Under the pieces are notes generated by a model that did not search any database, had not been told where the DNA came from, and saw only the letters and a program-made list of their open reading frames with translations. A stretch of 64,000 nucleotides of DNA. Source: Arachis hypogaea (taxonomy: Eukaryota; Streptophyta; Magnoliopsida; Fabales; Fabaceae). The position numbers were made by a program, and so were the translations under genes. This document shows, one piece after another, positions 34,362 to 45,574 of the stretch. Numbering within the stretch: position 1 is the stretch's first letter; every line of letters begins with the position of its first letter. The stretch covers positions 67,829,772 through 67,893,771 of the forward strand of contig NC_092051.1 of assembly GCF_003086295.3 (NCBI RefSeq), written 5' to 3'.

Positions 34362-35689
34362 CAAAAACAAAGTAGGATTAAAAAGAAGCTCAATTTCAAT
34401 TAGATAAGTGGAACTAGTGGCTATTCACTTCTAAATAGTTTTAGCCTCTCACTTTCCTTTGAAGCTCAGAAGTGCTGGCATCTTTAGGAACTTAGAATCC
34501 AGATGGTATTACTGACTCTCCTAGTTTAGTTCTTCTTGATTCTTGAACACAACTTCTTTTGAGTCTTGACCGTGACCCTAAGCTCTTTGTTTTCCAATAT
34601 TACCACTAGATACATAAACGCCACAGACACTTGACTGGGTGAACCCTTTCGGATTGTGATTCAGCTTTGCTAAAATCCCCAGCCAGTGGTATCCATAGTT
34701 CTTAAGTAGACTCTTTTGCTTTTGATCACGACTTTAATCGCCCAGTCTCAAGCTTTTCACTTGACACCTTCACACCACAAGCATTTAGACATGGGAGGAG
34801 CTCATTTGAACTGTTAGGCCAAGATTTTGTTTCTTCTAGGCCCTCCTAACCATTGATACTCGAAGCCTTGGACCCTTGCTCTTGCTTGCCTTTTGGTTTA
34901 AAGAGCTATTGACTTTTTCTTTTTCTATTTTCTTTTTTCGCATTTTTCTTTCTCTTTTTCTTTTTGCTGCTTTTTCTTGCTTCAAGAATCAATTTTTTTT
35001 TGTATTTTTTAGATTACCAATAATACTTCTCCTTTTTCATCATTCTTTGAAGAGCCAACATTCTTAACTCCAACATCAAACATGCACTATTCATTCATGC
35101 ATTCAAAAAGTAAAAGCAACGCCACCACATTAAAATAATTGAACTATTCTTATGATATAACTCGAAATTCAAGTATCTCCCTATTCTTTTTCAAATAAAA
35201 TTTTCTTTCAAGCAAGGTGAGAGATATATGGAATATTTCATAGCTTTAAGACATACACTAGAAACAGACAATAAGATAAAATACATGGAAAACAGAAAAA
35301 TAACGCAGGCAAGGGGATTAAGAGAATGGGACCACCTTAGTGAGGCGGCTACTACTCCCTCTAGATAATCCAATGGAGCGCTTGATTTCTTCTATGTCTC
35401 GTCCTTGCCTCTTTTGCTCTTCCCTCATGGCTATTTGATCTTCTCTTATTTTATGGAGGATAGTGGCTTGGTCTTGATGTTCCAACCTCAATTACTCTAC
35501 GTTTGAGCTTAGCTCCCCTATTGAGGTGTTCAGTTGATCCCAATAGTTTTGGGGAGGGAAGTACATCCCTTGAGGTATCTCAGGAATTTCTTGTTGAGGC
35601 GGCTCCACATGCTCTTGTTGAGGTGCATGTGTTGGCTCTTTAACATGCTCCATCCTTCTTTTAGTGATGGGCTTATCCTATTCAATGGG
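34362..35689 (-). other. R7 3' non-coding region
   Basis: No gene is supported. A T-rich run with repeated TTTTTCTTT lies at 34915-35010. Short frames on both strands have no domain. The region corresponds to the 3' non-coding part of R5. Confidence 0.55.
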
Positions 35690-36492
35690 AATGTCTCCTT
35701 CTATGACTTCCAGCTGAATTGCATAAGTGACAGATAAGGTGGGGAAAAGCCAATCTTGCTAAGGTGGAAGGCTTCTCAACTATCTTGTACAATTCTTGAG
35801 GTATTACCTCATGTACCTCCACCTCATTCCCAAGCATGATGCAATGAATCATGATGGCTCGGTCAATTGTAACTTCTGACCGATTGCTAGTAGGGATGAT
35901 AGAACGTTAGATGAATTCCAACCATCCTCTAGCTACAGGCTTGAGGTCAAGCCTTCTTAGTTGGATAGGCTTGCCTTGAGCATCCCTCTTCCACTGAGCT
36001 CCTTCGATACAAATGTCTGAAAGGACTTGATTCAGCCTCTGATCAAAATTGACTTTTCTAGTGTAAGGATGTGGGTCTCCTTGCATTGCTGGTAAATGGA
36101 ACGCCAATCTTACACATTCCGGGCTGAAATCTAAGGGTTTCCCTCGAACCATGGTGCTCCAATTTTTTGGGGCTTAGGTTCATGCTTGTATCATGATGTT
36201 TAGTGACCCATGCATTGGCATAGAACTCTTGCACCATCAAGATTCTAACTTCCGGGATAGGATTGGTTAGAACTTCCCAACCTCTCCTTTGAATTTCTTG
36301 TTGGATATCCGGGTACTCATTCTTTTTTAGCTTAAAGGGGACTTCAGGAATCACCCTCTTTTTTGCCACTACTTCATAGAAGTGGTCTTGATGAACTTTG
36401 GTGATGAATCTCTCCATCTCCCAAGGTTCAGAGGTGAAAGCAATAGCTTTCCCTTTCCTCTTTCTAGAGGATTATCCGACTTTGGGTGCCAT
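35690..36492 (-). pseudogene. R7 ORF2: putative plant transposon protein domain, broken
   Basis: The ATG at 36490-36492 is followed by a TAA at 36472-36474. The next block carries QRRGWEVLTNP and VQEFYANAW, then a frameshift near 36150, and then VRGKPLDFSPE, LSDICIEGAQW and LDLKPVARGWLEFI. A TAA at 35907-35909 stops it, and related sequence continues to about 35690. Order and motifs match R5 ORF2 (PF20167-like). A weak hairpin and a TTTAAGTTTTGTGTTGG motif lie just 5' of the start (36555-36520). Confidence 0.75.
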
Positions 36493-36949
36493 AAGTGTGA
36501 ATGGAATGCAAAAAGAAAAGCTTTTCCAACACAAAACTTAAAAGCTTTGCTTGTCCTTGAGCAAAATATGAACAAAAGGGAAGAAAAGAATAAAAGATGA
36601 AGAGAATAGGGGAGATAGAGGGAGAGAGTATTTCGGCCAAGTGGGGGATTTTGTGTATGAAGTGTGTGTTGGAGAGGTGGTATGAGGGGGTATTTATAAG
36701 GGTGGGATGGGGTAGGTTCGAATGTGAAGGGGGTAACTAGGTGGGAAAGTTTTGAATTTGGAGTGGAAGGGGGTTGGTGGGAGTTATGATGGGTTTTGGG
36801 AAGAGAAAAAGGTGATGCGGTGACATTGGTTGAGGGTGTATGGCAAAGGGTGTATATAGAAAAGAGAAAAAGTTGAAGAGAGAAGAAGGTGGGGTAGGTG
36901 GAGATTCTGTGGCACCCACTGATCCTGAGAAGCTAGGGAATCGAATTCC

Positions 36950-37150
36950 ATGCCCTCTTGTGGGCGTTGAACGTGCAGCCTCTGCTCCCTGACTGGCATT
37001 CAACGCTAGCAATAATGCTCTTCTTAGGTGTTGAACGCCCACTATGGATTCCTCCCTTGGCATTCAACGCTAGCTTACTCACCCCTTTGGGGCGTTGAAC
37101 GCCCCTCTTGCCTCTTTGACTGGCATTCAACGCCAACAAGGGACTTACTC
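36950..37150 (-). repeat. R7 array of GGCGTTGAACGCC / TGGCATTCAACGCC
   Basis: Alternating forward and inverted units (GCGTTGAACGCC, GGCATTCAACGCTAGC) recur every 45-50 bases. It lies 5' of ORF2 in a promoter-like stretch; 36600-36900 is GA- and GT-rich without a gene. Confidence 0.75.
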
Positions 37151-37274
37151 CAGGGTGTTCTGTTTCCATCTATAGAAGTCTCTGTCTCTATTCTGACTAC
37201 TGCACATGATCACAAACTTAAAGAAATGATTATGTAAAGAAACATTAAAGAAAAACAGAAATAAACTAGTTATG

Positions 37275-37322
37275 GTTGGGTTGCCTCCCAACAAGCACTT
37301 CTTTAACGTCACTAGCTTGACG
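37275..37322 (-). promoter_or_regulatory. R7 hairpins I and II
   Basis: On the minus strand, CGTCA-AGCTAG-TGACG (37322 to 37307) precedes GTTGGG-AGGCAA-CCCAAC (37292 to 37275). Hairpin I shares the extra C-G pair with R5, while hairpin II uses the R1/R6 stem. Confidence 0.74.
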
Positions 37323-37389
37323 GTTATCTCCTTATGGAGATGGATAGGGGCTCAGAATTTTGTCCATTACAGTGAACTTCTTGGATGAG

Positions 37390-39611
37390 TGATGCACGGA
37401 AACTTGTCTCTTAACAGATTTCCCTCGGCAAGTATACCGAATTGTCGTCAAGTAAAAACTCACAATAGAGTGAGGTCGAATCCCACAGGGATTGATTGGT
37501 CAAGCAACTTTAATTGGAAGAATATTCTAGTTGAGCTAAGCAGAATTTGATTTGAGAATTGCAGGAAATTAAATGGCGGGAAAGTAAATAGCAGAAAATG
37601 TAAATGCTGGAAATAAAGAACTGAATGTAAATGACGGAAAGTAAATTGCAGAATCTTAAACGGGGGTTTGGGGAAATGAACATAAAAGTAAATGGCAGAA
37701 AGTAAAGAGAATAGGTAAGATCAGAAAAGGGGAGTTCATTGGGCGCAGGAGATGTTCCGGATCAAGTTCATTTTCATCTCTTCCTCAATCAAGGCATTCA
37801 TTGATCTCCTTGGCAATCTTAAGTGATTGAATTCCAATTCCTTGGTAATTAAATCTCTCAAATCTTGATCAATAGCCAATTCCTTGGTCTAATTGCTCAT
37901 GAGAAGAGATGAAGTATGGTCACTGATTATACCACATGTATTTCCAAATCAAAGTATTGGGAGAATTATATGTCACTATATCCGTCTAAACCCCAATTTG
38001 GTCCAACATGAGAAAGCATTTCTAGCATGATCTCTTCATTCCTCTTCCAAGGTTCCGAAGAGATCCAAGTATGAATAGCTTCTTTTCCAAGACAACTACC
38101 CAATTGGATGAAGATTGAAAGCTTTCTAGTAAAATCAAGAGAAAAGAAAGAAGAAGAATAATGAAAACTATTATTGATCAATCAAATTACAACAGAGCTC
38201 CCTAACCCAATGAAAGGGGTTTAGTTGTTCATAGCTTTGGGAATGGAAAGCAAAGATGGAAAATACATTCCGAAAGTAAAACTAGAAGTTGCAGAGAAAG
38301 TAAAATTATACAAAGAGTAGTTCTCCCAACGCCCAAAAGCTCTCTTTCTAGTTCAAAACTACTCCTATATATACTACTCTTCTGATCTTCTAGTTGGCTC
38401 TTCAAGTCTTGGATATGGGCCTTTAGATCTTTGAGTTGAAGCAGTTATCATCTTCAGTGGGCTTAGCTTTGCTTGCAGAAAAAGTGTGAGTTAGGCATGG
38501 ACGTTAGTTAGGACGTTAGTGGTGTTAACGTTAAGTGAAAATGTGGGTTCGAGAACGTTAGTGACGATCACCTTTTTCACTAATGTTCCTAACCCAAAAT
38601 GGTCCACGTTAACTTCAACGTTAGTGACACTAACGTGACCACTAATGTTGCCTCTTGTTCCTTCGCAAACGTTATTGGCATTCACCTTTTCCAATAACGT
38701 TTGCTTGTTGCCCTTCCTCCCTACGTTAGAGTCCACATTAGTGTAGCTAACGTGACCCTTAACGTGGGCATGCCTCAGCTTCGAGAGTGTTAGTGACACT
38801 TACCTTTGTCACTAACGCTCCAAACACCCTTTCCCACGTTAGTGCCTCACGTTAATTGTATTAATGTGACCACTAACGTGGTGGTGATTGCCATATCCAA
38901 CGTTAGTGACAAAGGTTAGTGTCACTAACGTTGGCTCATCATTTCTTTCCTCCACGTTAGCTTCCACGTTAATGTAATTAACGTGGCAACTAACGTGGCT
39001 AATAGTGGCTTGGTCCAACGTTAGTGACAAAGGTGAGTGTCACTAACGTTGGCTCTTCCTTGCTCCTCCCACGTTAGAGTTCACGTTAATGTTGTTAACG
39101 TGACTCTTAACGTGGCCAATTGTACCTTTTGGAACGTTAGTGGTATCCACTTTTACCACTAACGTTGGGGCTTTTTTTTCCTCCACGTTAGCTTCCACGT
39201 TAATGTAGTTAACATGGACACTAACGTGGGCTATGATGGCTCACGAAGGCATTATTGGTGTTCACTTTTCTTATTAACGTTGCAAGCTAGCCTCCATTCC
39301 ACGTTAATGGTCACATTAGTTAGACTAACGTGGCTATTAACGTGGCATCTTCCTTGCTTCCTTTGTCTTGAAATCAAGCAAGTAAAGTGCATCAAAGCTA
39401 GGTTCTAACTCATGAGATCATGCATCATCCATTTTATCATTCAATTCATGCATAATTCTCATAAAATCATGTAAAATTCACAATGTTTGCTTGAATCAAG
39501 ATGTAAGTGATTATCTACCCAAAACTTGCTTATTAACTAAGAAAATGCATGAAACTATCCTAAAACAGTAAAGAAAAGGTCAGTGAAACTGGCCAAAATG
39601 CCCTGGCATCA
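37390..39611 (-). mobile_element. S2: solo LTR of the R5/R12 family
   Basis: A complete LTR (minus strand, TGATGCCAGGGCATT to TTTCCGTGCATCA) is flanked by exact 5-bp duplications ATGAG (37385-37389 and 39612-39616). No primer site lies left and no polypurine region right, so the internal part was removed by LTR recombination. R7 protease-region sequence continues on both sides. Confidence 0.92.
38495..39365 (-). repeat. S2 AACGTTAGTG hairpin array
   Basis: About ten units pair CCAACGTTAGTGACAAAGGT with ACTAACGTTGG, or CCACGTTAG with CTAACGTGG. Spacing alternates about 55 and 65 bases, so the RNA could fold into a row of stems. The homologous array in R9 is on the other strand. Confidence 0.85.
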
Positions 39612-39616
39612 ATGAG

Positions 39617-40592
39617 CTCTACATGTTCTAGAGACAGGATCTTGTTCACAGCATTTGGAATGACTGGGTTGTTAGTGAAGACAACTCTCATGCTAGGTGA
39701 GAGGCCTTCAGTGGTGATTTTCTTGTCCCTTCAGCCTTTAGGTACCTTCTTCTTAGTACCTTTATTCTCAGTGCTTGATGATGGCTGCTCAACACCAAAC
39801 TTAGAATTGGTGTCTGGGGGCTTTGTATAGCTCTGCACTGAGAGAGAGGGTTGGAACACTAAATGTTGCACAATTATCTCTCTTTTGTCAGAGGGAGAGT
39901 TAGGGTTAAGTATCTTGAATAAGATACAGTCCTCATGCAATTGCAAGACTAGCTCTCCTTTTGCTACATTAATGATGGCATTGGCAGTGGCTAAGAAAGG
40001 TCTTCCAAGGATAATAGATTCATCCTCGTCCTCTCCAGTATCCAAGATTATAAAATCTGCAGGGATGTAAAGGTTTTCTACCTTTACTAAGATATCCTCT
40101 ACCAGACCATATGCCTTTTTTAGTGACTTGTCTGCCATCTCTAATGAGATTTTGGCAGCTTGCACCTCAAAGATTCCTAGCCTCTCCATTACAGAGAGAG
40201 GCATGAGGTTTATGCTTGACCCTAGGTCGCATAAAGCCTTCTCAAAGGCAATTGTCTCTATGGTGTATGGAATTAGGAAGCGTCCGAGATCCGACAGCTT
40301 CTGAGGTAGCTTCTTCTGAACCAAGGCATTGAGTTCCTTGGTGAGCACTGGAGATTCTTCCCCTAATGTCTCTGTTCCAAATAATTTGGCATTTAACTTC
40401 ATCAGAATTCCCAGGTACCGAGCAACTTGCTCTTCCCTGGTTTCCTCTACCTCATCAGAGAAGGAGTGGTCTTTGTAGTCCGTAATTTGTAACTAGGCAT
40501 TTAAGGGAACTTCTATGGTTTCTTCATGAGCCTTGGTTGCCTTTAATTCTTCAATAGGAAGGTCTTTAGTGGGCGTTGAATGTCCAACTACT
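39617..40592 (-). pseudogene. R7 gag-protease remnant
   Basis: The frame 40402-39731 encodes a retropepsin-like domain with KALCDLGSSINLMPLSV and IILGRPFLATANAIINVAKG. Upstream, in frame, lies an EEQVARYLGILMKLNAKLF linker. A TGA at 39731-39733 interrupts the basic KKVPKG segment. After it come RDKKITTEGLSP and ILSLEHVELI, matching the R5 end, up to the S2 insertion; the last codons lie left of S2. The 5' side is cut at 40593 by R8. Confidence 0.8.
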
Positions 40593-41430
40593 TGATGAGG
40601 GAAAAACGATTCCACACAAACTCACCGGCAAGTGTACCGGGTCGCATCAAGTAGTAATAACTCACAAGAGTGAGGTCGATCCCACAGGGATTGATGGATC
40701 AAGCAACTTTAGTGAGGTGATTAGTTTAGTCAAGCTAATATTGTTGAATTGGATGAAATTGAAGCAGCAGAAAATAAATTGCAGTGAAATTAAATCGCCG
40801 AAGATGAACTGACAGAATTTTAAAGAGCAAGAAATGTAAATTGCAGCAAATGTAAAGGGAATCAGGTGCTGGGAAATTAAATGAAGCAGTAAATAAGAAC
40901 TCAGAACAATTGTAGAAGAATTAAATTGCATGAAAGTAAATTGAAAGCAACGTGAACAGAAAGCAATGGGAACAGAAGATTAAAATCAAGCTCAATGTAA
41001 CTGAATTGTAAAACTATAGAAAGGGAAATTTATAGAAGAGAATTATCAGAAATTGAGCTTGCATAAGCCAAATTGAATTCAGTTATAACAAAAAAGAAAA
41101 ATTGCAGAAAAGGAAAAGGAAGCTAAGCTCTCTACCAGAGCCTTCTACCCTACTCCTACTCCTACTACTCTCTATTAGAGCCAAGCTCTCAGATCTTAAT
41201 GAAATTGATGCCTTTATATAGGATTTACAAAATAAAAATGAAATTGAAATTGAAAACAAATTACAATTCAAACGAAATTCCTATTCTAATTATTTCTTGT
41301 GCCTTTGAGTCATGTCCAATGGGCTTTTATTGGTTTGGCCTTGAATGAGAGTGGGTCAGGGGTGTTGGGTGAAGCTCCCAGTGGAGCGCTCAGTTGACAA
41401 AGTGAGCGCAGCACTCATTCACTAGGCGTG
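40593..41430 (-). repeat. R8: LTR fragment of R1/R4 family
   Basis: Plus-strand TGATGAGGGAAAAACGATTCC at 40593 is the LTR 3' end of a minus-strand element. No primer site is on the left, so it is a 3' LTR or solo LTR inserted in R7. It matches R4 through CACCGGCAAGTGTACCGGGT and contains CTTTATATAGGA near 41212 (TATA box on the minus strand). R9 cuts it at 41431. Confidence 0.82.
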
Positions 41431-43426
41431 CTTGATGCCAGGGCATTTTGGCCAGTTTCACTGACCTTTTCTTTACTGTTTTAGGGTAGTTTCATGCATT
41501 TTCTTAGTAAATAAAGCAAGTTTTGGGTAGAAATACACTTACGTCTTGATTCAAGCAAACATTGTGAACTTTACATGATTTCATGAGAATTATGCATGAA
41601 TTGAATGACAAATTGGATAATGCATGATCTCATGACTTGGAATAGAGCTTTAATGCACTTTATTTGCTTGATTTCAGGACAAAGGAAGCAAGGAAGAGCC
41701 ACGTTAGTAGCCACGTTAGTCTAATTAATGTGACCACTAATGTGGAATGGGCATAAGCTTGTGGCGTTAATGAGAAAAGTGATCGCCAATAACGCCTTCG
41801 AAAGCCATCATAGCCCACGTTAGTTACATTAACGTGGGAGCTAATGTGGAAAGAAAAGAGGAGCTCTAACGTTAGTGGTAAAAGTGAACACCACTAACGT
41901 TCCAAAAGGCCATACATAAGCCACGTTAAGAGCCACGTTAATCTAATTAATCTGAACTCTAATGTGGGAGGAGGAAGAAATTGCCAACGTTAGTGACACT
42001 CACCTTTGTCACTAACGTTGGACTCGGCAAACATTGCCCACGTTAGTGGTCACGTTAAGACCACTAACATGAAGGGTAACGTGGAGCAAGGAGTGATAGG
42101 CCAACGTTAGTGACACTCACCTTTCTCACTAACGTTGGAGATGGCAATTGCCACCACATTAGTGGCCACGTTAATCTAATTAACGTGAACTCTAATGTGG
42201 GAAGGAGGGGCGTTTGGAGGGTTAGTGACAAAGGTAAGTGTCACTAACGCTCTCGAAGCTTAGGCATGCCCACGATAAGGGTCACTTTAGTCATACTAAC
42301 GTGAACTCTAACGTGGGGAAAAGAGGTAATTAGCAACGTTATTGGAAAAGGTGAATGCCAATAACGTTTGCGAAGGACCAAGAGGCAACGTTAGTGGTCA
42401 CGTTAGTGCCACTAACGTTGAAGTTAACGTGGATCATTTTGGTTTGGAACGTTAGTGAAAAAAGTGATCATCACTAATGTTCTCGAACCCACATTTTCAC
42501 TTAACGTTAACACCACTAACGTTCTAACTAACGTCCATGACTGACTCACACTTTTTCTGCAAGTAAAGCTGAGCCCACTGAAGACTATAACTGCTTCAAC
42601 TCAATATCAAAGGCCCATATCCAAGACTTGAAGAGCCAACTAGAAGATCAGAAGAGTAGTATATATAGGAGTAGTTTTGAACTAGTAAAGGAACTTTTGG
42701 CATTTTGGAGAACTACACTCTGTATATTTTACTTTCTCTGTAATTTCTAGTTTAATTTGACAATTTATTCTTCTTTTTCTTCTTCTATTACCAGAGCTAT
42801 GAACAACTAAACCCCTTTTCATTGGGTTAGGGAGCTCTGTTGTAATTTGATGGATCAATAATAGTTTTCATTGTTCTTTTTCTTTCTTTTCTCTTGGTTT
42901 TACTAGAAGGCTTTCAATCTTCATCCAATTGGGTAGTTGTCTTGGAAAAGAAGCTATTCATACTTGGATCTCTTCGGAACCTTGGAAGAGGAATGAAGAG
43001 ATCATGCTAGAAATGCTTTCTCATGTTGGACCAAATTGGGGTTTGGATGGATATAGTGACATATAATCCTACCAACACTTTGATTTAGGAATACATGTGG
43101 TATAATCAGTGACCATACTTCATCTCTTCTCATGAGAAATTAGACCAAGGAATTGGCTATTGATCAAGATTTGAGAGATTGAATTACCAAGAAATTGGAA
43201 TCCAATCACTTAAGATTGCCAAGGAGATCAATGAATGCATTGATTGAGGAAGAGATGAGAATGAAATTGATCCAGAGAATACAACATCTCTTGAGCCCAA
43301 TGAATCCCCCATTTCTGATCTTACCCATTCTCTTTACTTTCTGCCATTTACTTTTATGTTCATTTCCCCAAACCCTCGTTTAAGATTCTGCAATTTACTT
43401 TCCGTCATTTACATTCTGTCATTTAC
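41431..43426 (+). repeat. R9: LTR fragment of the R5/S2/R12 family
   Basis: It starts cleanly at TGATGCCAGGGCATTTTGG inside R8. The AACGTTAGTG array, TATATATA box (about 42660), and the CTTTACTTTCTGCCATTTAC region follow as in the reverse of S2. Homology ends at about 43416-43426, roughly 600 bases short of the LTR end, where R10 internal sequence begins with the shared word TTTAC. Confidence 0.85.
41695..42540 (+). repeat. R9 AACGTTAGTG hairpin array
   Basis: A perfect example is AACGTTAGTGGT (41868-41879), a 10-base loop, and ACCACTAACGTT (41890-41901). About ten such pairs alternate with CCACGTTAG...CTAATGTGG pairs. Confidence 0.85.
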
Positions 43427-44020
43427 AAAGTATGTATGTTAGGTGAGATCTTAGACTAATCAAGGATTCGCTCAATTAGCTCATTTAGCCTTATACATAT
43501 ACCCTTACCTTTACCTTGGCCCCATTACAACCTTAATTAAGGACCTCATAACTTTTGTATGCCTATATTCTATAATTGTTGATTAGTTAGATGAAGAACA
43601 AAGTTATAGAAAGTAAGGATAAAAAGAAGAATAGAGTGATTAACCCAATAAACACTGAGTGACTAGAGAGTAAACACAAAATCCAGTGAGGGTTCAATAG
43701 CTCATTAACATATATCTTTGCTTGAATTATTAATCGTCTTGCAAGTTTATAAAATATTTTTTTCCCATCTCAATTGTAAAAGTGCTTTATCATTATCTAA
43801 GGTCTGGCTATATATATGATTCCTTGAGAAATGTGAATTAATTCAACTACATGTGAGCTTTTATATACAAGTGAATAAAAATAATTAGAATTGCATGATG
43901 CATTTAGGTAGTTGCATTTAGAATAGATTGCATTGCATGAGATTCCACCACTTCATCCTTACCTTACTCCTTATCTTGGATTTAGCATGAGGACATGCTA
44001 TTGTTTAAGTGTGGGGAGGT
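43427..44020 (+). other. R10 extra 3' internal segment with hairpin III and polypurine tract
   Basis: This repeats 57972-58564. It ends in hairpin TAGCATG-AGGA-CATGCTA (43983-44000) and TTTAAGTGTGGGGAGGT against the LTR start at 44021. A normal single insertion would have host DNA here. No gene is present. Confidence 0.8.
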
Positions 44021-45458
44021 TGATAAACCCATACTTTATGATATATTTTGTGCTCAAATTGAGTGATTTATTCAATCCTTCACCCACTTATTCATATTAA
44101 TTGCATGGTTTTACTTTCTCTTCCTTATTATGTGATGTATGTGAAAAACATGTTTCCTATGCTTTAAAAGTAATTATTTTAATTTCCCTTTATTACCATT
44201 CGATGCCGTGATTCGTGTGTTGAATAATTTCAGATCTTCTAAGGCAGGAATGACTTAAAGGATGGAAAGAAAATATACAAAATTGGAAGAAAAGCATAAA
44301 ACAGAGTTTTTGAAGGAACAGGCAGCGACGCGATCGCATGGACGACGCGGCCGCATGCCAGCGCGAATTAACAGCGACGCGACTGCGTGCTTGACGCGAT
44401 CGCGCACCTTAAGCGAAACGCATATGACGCGGACTCATGACTGACGCGACCGCGTGACCCACGCGGCCGCGTGACAGAGGCCACGCACCAGAAATTACAG
44501 AAAATGCTCCCAGCGATTTCTGAAGCCCTTTTTGGCCCAAATCCAAGTCCAGAAGGCACAGATCAGAGGTTATGAAGTGGGAGAATGCAACCATTCAGAG
44601 GAGAGTCTCCAATTAGTTACTATTTATGATTTAGATGTGGTTTAGAGGGAGAGGTTCTCTCTCCTCTCTCTTTTAGGATTTAGATTTAGGATTTTAATTG
44701 CTTTCAGGATTATCTCTTTCTATCAGGTTCAACATTCCTTTTTATTTATCTTTTCAATTTAATTTATGTATTCTTCTATGTTACAGATTACTCTTTTGAA
44801 TTAATGTTATTTGAGGTATTTTAGTTTATTATTGCTCTCCTTTATTTACATTACTGTTGCTTCCAATCTGAAGACATTTTTATTCCGGTAGATTTACTTT
44901 TTCCCTTTTTGGTCTTGGTTAAGAAATTAGTAACTCAGGAGTTATCAAACTCAAACATGATTGATAATCATTATCTTTGCTAATTGAATTGAACTTCAAT
45001 AATCCCAATCTTTCCTTAGTGATTAACTAGGATTTGAGGATCTAACTAATTAGTCACTTGACTTTCCCTTGCTCTAGCAAAGGTTAACTAAGTGGAATTA
45101 AGGTTCAATTTTCATCATCATTGATAAGGATAACTAGGATAGGACTTCTAATTTCTCATACCTTGCCAAAAGTTTATTTTACAGTCATTTACTTATTTTA
45201 ATTGCAATTTAAATTACTTGTTCCTTATCTTCAAAACCCCGATTTACAATCTCCATAACCAATAATAAGAACATACTTCCCTGCAGTTCCTTGAGAAGAC
45301 GACCTGAGGTTTGAATACTTCGGTTATCAATTTTTAAGGGGTTTGTTACTTGTGACAACCAAAATGTTTGTAAGAAAGGTTGATTGCTTAGTTTAGTAAC
45401 TATACTTGCAATGAGAGTTTACTATAACTTCTAAACTATCAATCTTCCAATTCATTCA
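44021..45458 (+). repeat. R10 first LTR (about 1.44 kb)
   Basis: It starts TGATAAACCCATACTTTATG and ends CAATTCATTCA, three bases before the primer site at 45462. An ACGCGACCGCG/ACGCGGCCGCG array lies at 44325-44485. A GAGAGGTTCTCTCTCC hairpin-like segment lies near 44650. Confidence 0.85.
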
Positions 45459-45461
45459 AAA

Positions 45462-45479
45462 TGGCGCCGTTGCCTGGGA
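45462..45479 (+). promoter_or_regulatory. R10 primer binding site, tRNA-Asp type
   Basis: TGGCGCCGTTGCCTGGGA matches the tRNA-Asp complement with one changed base (CCTGGG for CCGGGG). Confidence 0.88.
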
Positions 45480-45574
45480 ACTGCAATTGTGTGCCTTATT
45501 ATTGGTTATTGTAAATATTTTTCTTTTACTTGTTTATCTGTCTTTATTTTCCCTTTTTATTTCCATTAGCTACT

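Larger units (their letters stand above)
33487..40592 (-). mobile_element. R7: gag-protease element with TGATGAGCGG-type LTR, hosts S2
   Basis: Minus-strand order is protease region (40592-39612, then left of S2), hairpins I/II (37322-37275), ORF2 (36492-35690), hairpin III (34361-34342) and 3' LTR start at 34323. This is the same gene order as R5 but with a different LTR family. The 5' part is cut by R8 at 40593, and the LTR is cut near 33487. Confidence 0.8.

Noticed and set aside
38495..42540. CRISPR-like regularly spaced repeats
   Set aside because: Units are inverted pairs of varying spacing in plant LTRs, without unique spacers or cas genes.
45530..45574. Upstream ATG of R10 ORF1
   Set aside because: The extra 15 residues are hydrophobic, T-rich leader sequence; the ATG at 45575 gives a start with sensible composition.
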